The notes below the pieces were generated by a model, which saw nothing but the letters and a program-made list of their open reading frames with translations, was not told the origin of the DNA and did not search any database. Below, piece by piece: positions 1 to 6,900 of a stretch of DNA of 14,890 nucleotides; the stretch's first letter is position 1, and the number at the start of each line of letters is the position of its first letter. Both the position numbers and the translations under genes were made by a program. The DNA comes from CAZNKO01 sp964573855. GTDB lineage: Bacteria; Patescibacteriota; Patescibacteriia; UBA9934; GWF2-40-263. The stretch lies in the NCBI GenBank assembly GCA_964573855.1, contig CAZNKO010000022.1, forward strand, positions 1 through 14,890. Direction: 5' to 3'.

Positions 1-58
1 CCGAGGCGGAAAAATTCATTCCCCGCGAAGAGGAAAATATCACTCCCGTGTTACATAG
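1..58 (+). CDS. possible 3' end of an upstream gene (partial)
   Basis: Of the three forward frames, only the one starting at base 2 stops (TAG at 56-58) before the hairpin terminator at 115-148; the other two read through it. The 18 visible residues are basic (R, K, H rich) and too few to name a family. The call rests on position relative to the terminator, not on similarity. The stretch could equally be non-coding. Confidence 0.25.
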   Translation, partial: RGGKIHSPRRGKYHSRVT

Positions 59-72
59 CCGCACAGCACGTT

Positions 73-101
73 TTGACAAAAAACTGTTTTTCAGCTATTC
101 T
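73..101 (+). promoter_or_regulatory. sigma70-like promoter candidate upstream of the regulator gene
   Basis: A perfect TTGACA at 73-78 is followed after 17 bases by TATTCT at 96-101, which matches TATAAT at 4 of 6 positions. Transcription would start near 108, so the hairpin and T-run at 115-148 would be the first thing transcribed. If real, this promoter serves the gene at 230 through an attenuator-like leader. AT-rich intergenic DNA can match by chance. Confidence 0.4.
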
Positions 102-114
102 GTCTTTAACATTC

Positions 115-148
115 AAACAACTCCCCCGCGACGAGGGAGTTGTTTTTT
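115..148 (+). terminator. intrinsic terminator (or leader attenuator)
   Basis: A 10-bp perfect stem (AACAACTCCC at 116-125 pairing with 135-144) encloses a 9-base loop and runs into a T-tract at 143-148. Most simply it ends a gene lying to the left of the window. The promoter-like site at 73-101 raises the alternative that it attenuates transcription of the regulator at 230. Confidence 0.75.
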
Positions 149-197
149 CTTCTGGATCATTCTCGTTCGCCTCTCACAAATATCTAAATTCATCATA

Positions 198-221
198 ACC
201 ACTTTTGTCCCGATCGGGACA
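198..221 (+). promoter_or_regulatory. operator-like palindromic site, copy 1
   Basis: Twenty-four bases identical to 751-774. They contain the self-complementary core GTCCCGATCGGGAC (207-220) plus the left arm ACCACTTTT, while the right arm is degenerate. The site ends 8 bases before the ATG at 230, where a Shine-Dalgarno sequence would normally lie and none is seen. It is well placed for the adjacent winged-helix protein to repress its own gene; that role is inferred. Confidence 0.55.
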
Positions 222-229
222 TTTCCGGT

Positions 230-751
230 ATGCAGAGCAAGTTAACCGCCACACGTTGGCATCTTCAAAAACTCACCCGTAGCATCGAACGATTAGAAAA
301 GGGATCGATTGTTCGACACGTTCCAACGGGCACAGGGATACGTGCGTTTCAAAAAGACGCAGCCGCAAAATGGCGCCAACAAGAACGGGCGCGTGAACTC
401 CGTTCTCAGCGCAAACTTGTGGAGATGGGACTGCTCAAAATCCTGCGAACCGGAAAAAATGCGGAAGCGCGTCTTACCGCTGATGGCCGTGTCGAAGCGC
501 TGAAGGATCGCATCATCACACAAGCGAATACGTTGAGTGAAGGTTGGGTATGCGTCGTCGTCTTTGACATTCCGGAAGATGTGAAAACGCTCCGGAAAGC
601 TTTCCGTCGATTCCTGAAACAAGCAGGGTTCAAACAGTTGCAATTGAGCGTCTGGGTCACGCCGAAGGATGTCGTAACTAACCTGTCGCAATTGATTGAA
701 CAATTAAAAATCCAAAAGTGGGTGCACGTTTTTCTTGGAATCAAACGATGA
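230..751 (+). CDS. winged-helix regulator with PaaX-C / Cas2-like domain
   Basis: A 173-residue cytosolic protein. Residues ~38-97 read as a winged helix, with a recognition-helix-like segment (RSQRKLVEMGLLK) and a wing ending in LTADGR. Residues ~106-173 carry the ferredoxin-fold signature shared by Cas2 and the PaaX C-terminal domain: a hydrophobic strand ending in VVFDIPE (D113), a helix with R/K-rich LRKAFRRFLKQAGF, and the strand SVWVTP (W142). Proteins of this kind are common in CPR genomes and are often labelled Cas2, but no cas genes or CRISPR array are present here, so a transcriptional regulator is more likely. The ATG at 230 lacks a Shine-Dalgarno sequence and follows operator-like copy 1; the TGA overlaps copy 2. 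It may control itself and the radical SAM gene. Whether the acidic residue is catalytic cannot be judged from sequence alone. Confidence 0.75.
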   Translation: MQSKLTATRWHLQKLTRSIERLEKGSIVRHVPTGTGIRAFQKDAAAKWRQQERARELRSQRKLVEMGLLKILRTGKNAEARLTADGRVEALKDRIITQANTLSEGWVCVVVFDIPEDVKTLRKAFRRFLKQAGFKQLQLSVWVTPKDVVTNLSQLIEQLKIQKWVHVFLGIKR

Positions 752-783
752 CCACTTTTGTCCCGATCGGGACAAAAGTGGTC
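750..783. repeat. perfect 34-bp palindrome, operator-like site copy 2
   Basis: Bases 750-783 are exactly self-complementary about 766/767, with core GTCCCGATCGGGAC and arms GACCACTTTT / AAAAGTGGTC. The site overlaps the regulator's TGA stop. No T-run follows and there is no loop, so a protein-binding site fits better than a terminator. Its left 24 bases from 751 repeat 198-221, so the gene is bracketed by direct repeats. It could be the operator for the radical SAM gene, or the edge of a small mobile unit. Confidence 0.8.
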
Positions 784-904
784 GCTGATGTATTTTGTGA
801 TCTTTACTGATTTTTGAGATTCATAAGAAATTTTTACAGATTTACAAAAATTCAAAAAACGAAATGAATGGGTGGTGCCAAGCTATTGAACCATTACGAC
901 AATA

Positions 905-933
905 TTGACAAATATATACGAAATCGTTACTGT
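905..933 (+). promoter_or_regulatory. promoter candidate for the radical SAM gene
   Basis: A perfect TTGACA at 905-910 and a weak -10 TACTGT at 928-933 are separated by 17 bases. The predicted start near 940 leaves a leader of about 40 bases containing the Shine-Dalgarno sequence at 967-973. This supports the ATG at 979 over the in-frame ATG at 868, which lies upstream of the promoter. Confidence 0.45.
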
Positions 934-978
934 CTCCTCAGATCTTTCAAAAACTTTTTCCCTCGCGAAGGAGAAAAA

Positions 979-1929
979 ATGTCTGCGACAGTCGTGAAAG
1001 AAGAACCGGGAAACACGAACTGGAAAACGGCTCTGGATTTCCTCTGGCTCGAAATAACGCGGGCGTGCAATCTGCAGTGCGTCCACTGCTACGCGGATGC
1101 CGGTCCGTCGGTACATCTCACAGGAGAGATGGGGATGGAAGATTGGCGACGTCTGCTGAAGGAAGGATACGAGCTCGGCTGCCGGGCGGTGCAGTTTATC
1201 GGCGGAGAGCCGACCATCTCACCGCATCTACCACAGCTCATCGTCGATGCCAAAGCTGTCGGATTCGATTTCCTCGAAGTATACACCAACGGCACGCGGC
1301 TCAATGAACGTCTCCTGGAGACGCTCCGTGCCGCCGAAGTACATCTCGCATTCTCCCTCTACGCCTCTCGAGCTGGAGTGCATGATGACGTCACGCAGCG
1401 TAAGGGCAGTTTCGAAAAAACAGTTCACGCCATTCGTAGATCGCTCGAGCTGGGCATCCCTGTCCGAGTGGGCATCATCAAGATGGCCGCGAATGCCGAC
1501 GAGACAAGAACAACGATAGAGATGCTGAAGGAGATCGGCGTCTCCTCCGTCGGCGTCGACAGGGTCCGCGGTATTGGCCGTGGTCATGGATTGGTTCCTG
1601 TAGGCGAACCGTTCCAGGAACTGTGCGGTTCTTGCTGGAAGGGGAAGCTCTGCGTTGATCCGGACGGCAACGCGTTCCCGTGCGTCTTCTCTTCGTTCTA
1701 TCCTCTCGGGAACGTAAAAAAGAACGGTTTGTCCGACACCATCGCCAATGCAAAACTCGGGACGTTTAGAGAAAGGGTGCGCGCCCAGGAAGCACGCCTC
1801 ACGGGGTGTCCGCCCAATCTCTGCTCTCCAGCCGTCTGCCCACCGGCGAGTAAACCGTGCGGACCGGAATGCGCTCCCGCCTGCAATCCATGCAGACCGG
1901 ACATCTTTGGACGCCACGGCTCAACGTGA
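979..1929 (+). CDS. radical SAM / SPASM-like enzyme with Cys/Pro-rich tail
   Basis: A 316-residue radical SAM enzyme. CNLQCVHC (C30, C34, C37) gives the three ligands of the SAM-binding [4Fe-4S] cluster and GGEP at 75-78 binds the SAM amino group. A SPASM-like segment follows with C216, C219, C225 and a PDG turn leading to C235 (CVDPDG...FPC), suggesting auxiliary cluster binding as in peptide- or protein-modifying members. The last ~40 residues hold seven more cysteines (277, 282, 287, 294, 298, 302, 305) set among prolines, then RPDIFGRHGST. The start at 979 is chosen because GAAGGAG lies 5 bases upstream and TTGACA precedes it; the in-frame ATG at 868 adds residues unlike the family. The gene follows the regulator and palindrome and is closed by a terminator. 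The substrate is unknown, and no precursor peptide gene is apparent nearby. Confidence 0.88.
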   Translation: MSATVVKEEPGNTNWKTALDFLWLEITRACNLQCVHCYADAGPSVHLTGEMGMEDWRRLLKEGYELGCRAVQFIGGEPTISPHLPQLIVDAKAVGFDFLEVYTNGTRLNERLLETLRAAEVHLAFSLYASRAGVHDDVTQRKGSFEKTVHAIRRSLELGIPVRVGIIKMAANADETRTTIEMLKEIGVSSVGVDRVRGIGRGHGLVPVGEPFQELCGSCWKGKLCVDPDGNAFPCVFSSFYPLGNVKKNGLSDTIANAKLGTFRERVRAQEARLTGCPPNLCSPAVCPPASKPCGPECAPACNPCRPDIFGRHGST

Positions 1930-1937
1930 CAGCCACC

Positions 1938-1969
1938 CCACCGTTTATCTTGAAGAACGGTGGTTTTTT
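1938..1969 (+). terminator. intrinsic terminator after the radical SAM gene
   Basis: An 8-bp stem (CCACCGTT at 1938-1945 with AACGGTGG at 1956-1963), a 10-base loop and six T follow the TGA of the radical SAM gene by 8 bases. The TAA of the converging gene (1945-1947) lies inside the hairpin. There is no A-run on the left side, so it should work only rightward. Confidence 0.9.
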
Positions 1970-2712
1970 CTTGACAGAGGGAGGGCGGTCACCCATCTTT
2001 CAAAACTGATCAAATTTTTTACCTTCAATTTTCCTTTGAGATATTTTTTCCAAAATGGCAACAGGCGTTTCTCAAGTTTGTACAGGGCAGGATGTCCAAC
2101 GACATATCTTCCTTCTTGAAAATATTGCCCACGGCCGTTCAGACGTATTCTGAGTTCGTTATCCACCGCCAATTCAATAATGGCGTGCATCACGTGTTCA
2201 TCCGTATATTTTCGATGCGCAAATATGTGAAGCATTTCGTGACAAAGATACACGACGGTGTAATGCCGCCAATCTTCCGAGTGACCCCAACAAATCACGC
2301 GTTGCTCTGGAATATTCATTCCGTTTGAAAGAGTCGGGTGCGTCATGAACACGGTCATGGTTTGATCGGGAAACGAAAGGCCGGTGATGTCAGAAAGGGT
2401 CTGAAGGACACGGTCTGCATTTTTCTTCCACTCCGTCTCCACCCATTCCTGATAGTGCTCGGTTTCNNNNNNNNNNAACTCCTGCGTCGTCAAAAGTCTG
2501 TTTATGCGCTTTTCCGTCATTTGAAATATTCGACGGAACTCCCTCTTATCTTTAACCACCGTCATTGCCTGCAGCGGGTCTCGAAGCAGTTGGCTGGCTG
2601 TGTCATTCTCTTTCACTAATTTCGACCAGGCCGGAAACGGCTTTCCCTTCCTTGCTTTTTGTATGGAATGAAGCAACAGATAATAAGGATTGATCAAAAA
2701 GCGTAATTTCAT
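1945..2712 (-). CDS. HExxH zinc metallopeptidase-like protein (sequence gap inside)
   Basis: About 255 residues. HEMLH at 158-162 in a hydrophobic helix (VVYLCHEMLHIF) is a zinc-metallopeptidase active-site motif: two His ligands and catalytic E159. E180 (IIELAVDNE), 18 residues downstream, or E186 is a plausible third ligand as in gluzincins. The family cannot be named. No signal peptide is visible; the N-terminus (MKLRFLINPYYLLLHSIQKARKGK) has a short hydrophobic patch with basic residues. Residues ~79-82 fall in a 10-N gap; both sides are in the same frame, so the gene is probably intact, but true length and frame across the gap are unknown. It converges on the radical SAM gene, with its stop inside that gene's terminator, and has its own extended -10 promoter. 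Composition is AT-richer than the lipoprotein next to it. Confidence 0.8.
   Translation of the reverse strand: MKLRFLINPYYLLLHSIQKARKGKPFPAWSKLVKENDTASQLLRDPLQAMTVVKDKREFRRIFQMTEKRINRLLTTQEXXXXETEHYQEWVETEWKKNADRVLQTLSDITGLSFPDQTMTVFMTHPTLSNGMNIPEQRVICWGHSEDWRHYTVVYLCHEMLHIFAHRKYTDEHVMHAIIELAVDNELRIRLNGRGQYFQEGRYVVGHPALYKLEKRLLPFWKKYLKGKLKVKNLISFERWVTALPLSRKNHRSSR
2467..2476. other. assembly gap (10 N)
   Basis: Ten consecutive N inside the HExxH gene. The number may be a placeholder. The coding frame is kept across it, which argues weakly against a misjoin at this point. Confidence 0.98.
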
Positions 2713-2733
2713 AACAGCGAACTTTGTGGATCC

Positions 2734-2742
2734 ACTATATCA
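2734..2742 (-). promoter_or_regulatory. extended -10 promoter for the HExxH gene
   Basis: On the minus strand TGATATAGT fits TGnTATAnT, an extended -10 element that does not need a good -35. A start near 2727 would leave a leader of about 15 bases before the ATG at 2712, which has no Shine-Dalgarno sequence. Confidence 0.5.
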
Positions 2743-2772
2743 TTACCCCCGTTGTTCCTGTAGCAATACAGC

Positions 2773-2801
2773 TTGACAGAAAGCTGAAAATGTGGCTTAA
2801 T
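2773..2801 (+). promoter_or_regulatory. promoter candidate for the GC-rich secreted protein gene
   Basis: A perfect TTGACA at 2773-2778 and, after 17 bases, CTTAAT at 2796-2801 (4 of 6 matches). It would give a leader of about 160 bases containing a hairpin (2860-2900) and a possible nine-codon reading frame at 2823-2852 (MRRNQACAL), before the well-formed ribosome binding site at 2955-2961. Confidence 0.5.
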
Positions 2802-2859
2802 AGAGCCAGAAGGGCCTGCAACATGAGGAGAAACCAGGCCTGCGCACTTTAAACTTTTA

Positions 2860-2900
2860 CCCCGTACCAACGCGAGGCGAAGCCGAGCTTTGGTGCGGGG
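2860..2900 (+). promoter_or_regulatory. leader hairpin upstream of the secreted protein gene
   Basis: CCCCGTACCAA at 2860-2870 pairs with TTGGTGCGGGG at 2890-2900 (11 bp, one G-T wobble). The loop contains a smaller hairpin, GGC-GAA-GCC (2876-2884). No T-run follows on the plus strand, so it is not a terminator. It may be a leader structure or a dispersed repeat; its function is unknown. Confidence 0.5.
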
Positions 2901-2968
2901 CCTGCCAATCCCCATTCCGGGGGCGTATCCGTCGCGCAAAGCACGGGGAGAAAGAAAGGAGCACTACG

Positions 2969-3703
2969 ATGACGACGAACAAGTTCGGAATCGTCGCGCT
3001 CGCCGCGACGATGATGCTCAGCGCCAACTGCGGTGGTCCGACGGATCCGCCCGACGGCGGGACTGACGGCGGCTGTGAGCCTTCCAAGGCGGACAGCACC
3101 TGCCCGCCCGACGGCGGAGACGGCGGTCAGACGGACTTCACGGCGACCGTGAAGGCCTTCTCGCCTGCGGAAGGGCTGGTGGGGAAAGTCAGGATCATGA
3201 CGGCGTGTCAGTTCCAGGACCCGCCGCGTCCGTGCGAACTGCTGGCCGAGTGCGAACAGGCCACGGAGTGCCAAGTGGTCATCAGCAAGGCGGTGACGGA
3301 TCCGTACCTCTACCGTCACATCTCGGCTACGCGATTGGTCTACGTGACCTTCGAGCCAGCAAACAGCTTGTACGTCACAAAGACCTTCTCGCTCGAGACG
3401 GGAAAGACGTACGAGGCGCGCTGGGGCGAGGGCGAGGGCGGCATCGATCCTGGCGGCCGGACGTACCGAGGCACGATCGGGACGTTCACGAACGTGCGCG
3501 CCACGATCGACGCGGGAACGGACAAGGTGGTGTTGACAGGGATCGGCTGTTCGCCCTTCCTCACCATTACCTCGTTCGATCGGGCCTGTACCGAGGAGCT
3601 CTCGGAAAAAGGCTCGATCTCTGGCGACCTGACCACCATCCACTTCGAACAGTGGAGAAACGGAGTCATGGAAGCCTCGGGAGACGCTCTACTCGTCCAG
3701 TAA
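2969..3703 (+). CDS. secreted or lipid-anchored Cys-containing protein, unknown function
   Basis: A 244-residue exported protein. It has a short positive start (K5), a hydrophobic stretch (residues 6-17) and a lipobox-like LSANC21; Asn just before the Cys is atypical, so lipid attachment is uncertain and plain Sec secretion possible. A Gly/Asp/Pro linker follows (PTDPPDGGTDGGCEP... to ~50), then a likely beta-rich domain with several Cys that may form disulfides. No family is recognised. The start is well supported: AAAGGAG (2955-2961) lies 7 bases before the ATG. The gene is markedly GC-rich, with GC-ending codons unlike the HExxH gene beside it, and such PDGG linkers are familiar from Myxococcota-type lipoproteins, so horizontal acquisition is plausible. 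It is transcribed alone, from TTGACA at 2773 to the terminator at 3731. Confidence 0.82.
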   Translation: MTTNKFGIVALAATMMLSANCGGPTDPPDGGTDGGCEPSKADSTCPPDGGDGGQTDFTATVKAFSPAEGLVGKVRIMTACQFQDPPRPCELLAECEQATECQVVISKAVTDPYLYRHISATRLVYVTFEPANSLYVTKTFSLETGKTYEARWGEGEGGIDPGGRTYRGTIGTFTNVRATIDAGTDKVVLTGIGCSPFLTITSFDRACTEELSEKGSISGDLTTIHFEQWRNGVMEASGDALLVQ

Positions 3704-3730
3704 CCCGGCGGACGGGGCAGGGACGTAAAA

Positions 3731-3770
3731 GCCGGTGGACACAGCAATGTGTTCCACCGGCGTTTTTTTT
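3731..3770. terminator. strong bidirectional intrinsic terminator
   Basis: GCCGGTGGA (3731-3739) pairs with TCCACCGGC (3753-3761); the stem continues CACA/TGTG past a one-base bulge to a GCAA tetraloop (3744-3747). Eight T (3763-3770) follow on the plus strand and TTTT on the minus strand (3727-3730), so it can end both the secreted-protein gene and the leftward giant-protein transcript. Confidence 0.9.
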
Positions 3771-3789
3771 ATTAGGAAAGGTTCGGTGG

Positions 3790-3829
3790 CGACTGACGGC
3801 CGATGTTCGCCGTTCGACTGACGACTGAC
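3790..3829. repeat. three copies of CGACTGAC
   Basis: The octamer CGACTGAC occurs at 3790-3797, 3815-3822 and 3822-3829, the last two sharing one base. Between them is an imperfect palindrome (CGGCCGATGTTCGCCG). No gene is seen in 3771-3850. The role is unknown; it may be part of a dispersed intergenic repeat. Confidence 0.4.
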
Positions 3830-3851
3830 AAGTTCGGTGTTGGTTGGAAGG

Positions 3852-3890
3852 GATTGCTTCGACCGTTCTGATGAACGGTCTCGCAATGAC
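3852..3890. repeat. palindromic repeat, 'ATTGCTTCG...CGCAATGAC' type
   Basis: GACCGTTC (3861-3868) pairs with GAACGGTC (3873-3880) around TGAT, and an outer ATTGC/GCAAT pair (3853-3857 / 3883-3887) extends the fold. The ends resemble a dispersed repeat seen in many draft bacterial genomes. It abuts the next repeat directly. It lies in the 3' region of the giant gene's transcript but has no T-run. Confidence 0.65.
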
Positions 3891-3920
3891 GAGAGATCCT
3901 TCGCTGCGCTCAGGATGACA
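3891..3920. repeat. 'CHPERSEGS'-type dispersed repeat
   Basis: On the minus strand this reads TGTCATCCTGAGCGCAGCGAAGGATCTCTC, the classic short repeat whose mistranslation gives peptides such as CHPERSEGS or ILSAAKDL. The copy at 14669-14696 is nearly identical, and variants with a GC hairpin insert occur at 13671, 14259 and 14586. It lies 10 bases past the giant gene's stop. Confidence 0.8.
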
Positions 3921-3930
3921 ACAAGGAGGT

Positions 3931-6900
3931 TTATTGCGGCTTGTATCCTGGAGGCTCGACAATCACGTATCCTTTGAAATTTGTCCATGGATTAACTAAC
4001 TTGTCACCCTGATTCGTTGCACTACCATTCGTTCCACAAAGGCTACCGCCAGGACAATTTACAATGTCGCATTGATTATCTCGCGATGCCCCACTTATTT
4101 GACTCCCATCAAAGCACCCGGGTGTCCCATCCGTGCCTCCGATACACGTCCCGGTGCACCAACCCCAATTGTCCATCACATGCACCCGCGGCTGGAAGAC
4201 ACACTTCCCGGCCGCGCCTTGAACCGTCAAATCACCGCCCGTACACGGCGAATTGATGAGACGGCCGTTTTCCACTTCGCATTCCGGCAATGTCGCCACA
4301 TCCTCCCCTGAACACGTGTAGTCGTGGATGAAGCTCACGTACGAGCTATCGCAGGCCTGCGGGTCAGTCCCCCAACCCTCTTTGTCAGTACCGCAAATCG
4401 GCTTCTTTCCCGCATCGGCCCCGCGCTGATTCTTATAGAAGTTGTCGTCGGCATTTGACCCGCCCTGACTCGTGCGCGGCCACTTCTCCGTGGCGGCTTG
4501 ACCCCTGTCCCCATCCCCCCAATCCACAATCACCTTCCGAATCGGCATCTGGTTTTTATTGGCGTACGTAAAGAAGGAAACGGTCGCACGCAACTGCCCG
4601 TCTGCACCGGTCACAATGCCATTGTCATCCACTCCATCCTGTTCGTTCACGCTGAATGTACCAGGATTTTGTTCCTGACAAAGCCCGTTGATACACTCGC
4701 CAACCGAGAGAACTACTGGCGCTGTCGGTATACCTTCTTTAGCTTTAGGATCCTCTGGATCCCTAGAAACTTTATCACCCTCATACGCCGCCTCCGCCCA
4801 CTGCCAATTCGTGTTCAGCGGTGATGATAGGTAACAACCCCCTTTACTATCACAACCGGCTGGATTTGCAAGGTATGCCGCCCAATTCAATTTCGTGTTC
4901 AACACTGAGTTCCAAGATTCGAGCCCAAACGAACGGGCGAAAATCTGCCGAAGCATATCCTTGGCGCCCTCCACAGGATTAGGTTTGCGCTTAACCACCA
5001 TTCGCTCAAAGTTTGGGAAACACGGGGCGACTTCGTTTCTTGGCGGAGGATTACACCCCAAATAGACATCTTGATATGCACGCGCCAAAAACTCCGGTTT
5101 TGAATATTCTGTCTCTGTCTCTGGAGCCGAGCATGCATCACGTCCCATTGGATACTGGTTGCCTGGGACTTGGGGTCTACCTGACTCTCCAGTATAGAGA
5201 TCCACCATCTGTTGGCACGCGGCGATGCTGATCGGCCGCCCCCGAGTACTGAACCCTTGTTGACGGAATACCTCCGGAGATAAGGAGACGCCGAATGGCG
5301 GATTCATATCCGACTGCTTATAGGATACAAAGCCGCCGGGATTGGCTGTTGTATAATTGCTTTGTTTCTGCAGGCGATCGGTCCATGCTTGATTGTAGAC
5401 CCGAAGTGAACCGGCTTGATTCAATGGATTTGTCAAGTCATCATCCGATACCTGAACCAAACTGCCGCACATGAGATACGGATCGGTTTGCACCTTCCAT
5501 TCAGCAATCTCCCCATCTCTAACTAACGACCGGGGACTTGCGTCCAGTAGCAATTTTACATAGCCCATTTCAGAATATAATTGACTGGAGATACCAAAAC
5601 GCCGACAATCCTTGTAGAAATTCTTGGCTCCATTAAAATTCGCTGTTGGAATGACAAACATTTCCGTGCCATCGTTTGAATTTCCCACGGAAACCGCTAC
5701 ATTCACGTCCGTATTCATCTGTCCGCTTGCCCCAGGCCGGAGACAGCGAGTTTCTGTACCTTCTTTATAGGCCAACTCCGGTACACAGAAATAAGGAAAT
5801 TCATCGTCTACCATGATCATACCCGTACAGTATCCTTGTGGTCCCTTATCTTCACCGCAAGTCCCAACAATCGCAAAATGATACGCTGGACAACGAATGT
5901 TGGGGATATTGTTGGGGAGATGTGAAATATCATCAATTTTCGAATTTTCTGCCCTCCATGTTTCTGCATCAAAATTTGGTTGACCAAAATTCCCCGCATC
6001 GCATTTTGGCCAATGCCCCTCAAGACATGCGACGTCCGAAGTCCATACATCGTAAGAGACGTCAATATCTGCGCAGTAAAAAAGATCTTGCGGCGGGAAG
6101 CCGGCTTGGACAAGTTTGCCATTGAGGTCGGTTTGGCCGCGCAACTGGTCAATGGGAAGCCATGTCAAACAGGCGCGGTCATTTTGACTCCCGTAAATCT
6201 GGGTCGAGCTGTCTTTTTCAAGACAATACCCAACCCAGCCGTACATCGTCTCTTGACCGCTCAACCGCGCGCAGGTTCCGGAACTGCTCGTAAGGTTCCC
6301 CTGGTTGTCTCTGACCTGACAACCTGCGTCATCTGTACATTCGGCGCCGGCCTTATCTCCTCCCAGGCAAATTCCGCCCAACCCCCCGGCCGCATCTATT
6401 CCTTCTGAAGTGGAGGTGCCTAATGGATAATATCTCTGCTCGGCCCCGGAACCGTATTTCGTTTTAATATAACGACACGAATCAATGGGCTTGCCAGACA
6501 CCTCGACGACACCGGCGCTTGTCTTCACGGGCGCAAACGTTTTCACATTCTGGAACCCGCCTTTGTAAACGCTCGGGCGATCTCCTTTATTTTTCGGGGT
6601 CGGTTCCCCACTCACCCACTTTGTCACAACGCTCTTATCCCCTCCGCTCGGGAACGGGGAATCCGCTTCGGGGTAGCCGCGGCACGCGATATCCACGGCG
6701 TTTTCTGGCGCAAACTTTCGGCCCTGGATGTCGGTCAAGCAACGGGAATTGATGCAGGAGCCGATCATCGTGGTCGCGGCAAACTGGCAGGTGCCGCCGC
6801 CTGAACATTGCAGACTGCTGTCGCATGTTGCGGCGCCGGGATCGGGCAACACGCGATCAACACAGCGTCCCAGAAGATCACACTTAAAGTTCGCGGGGCA

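Noticed and set aside
230..783. CRISPR-Cas locus suggested by the Cas2-like fold
   Set aside because: No cas1 or effector gene and no spaced repeat array in the window; the winged-helix N-terminus points to a regulator, and the two palindromes are operator-like rather than CRISPR repeats.
750..783. Palindrome as an intrinsic terminator of the regulator gene
   Set aside because: No loop and no T-run follow it.
868..978. Upstream in-frame ATG extending the radical SAM protein by 37 residues
   Set aside because: No ribosome binding site, it lies upstream of the predicted promoter, and the added residues do not resemble the family; GAAGGAG before 979 decides the start.
3666..3988. Short minus-strand frames with peptides such as CHPERSEGSLV and ILSAAKDLSSL
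   Set aside because: These are the well-known spurious translations of the dispersed repeat, overlapping the terminator and the ends of real genes.
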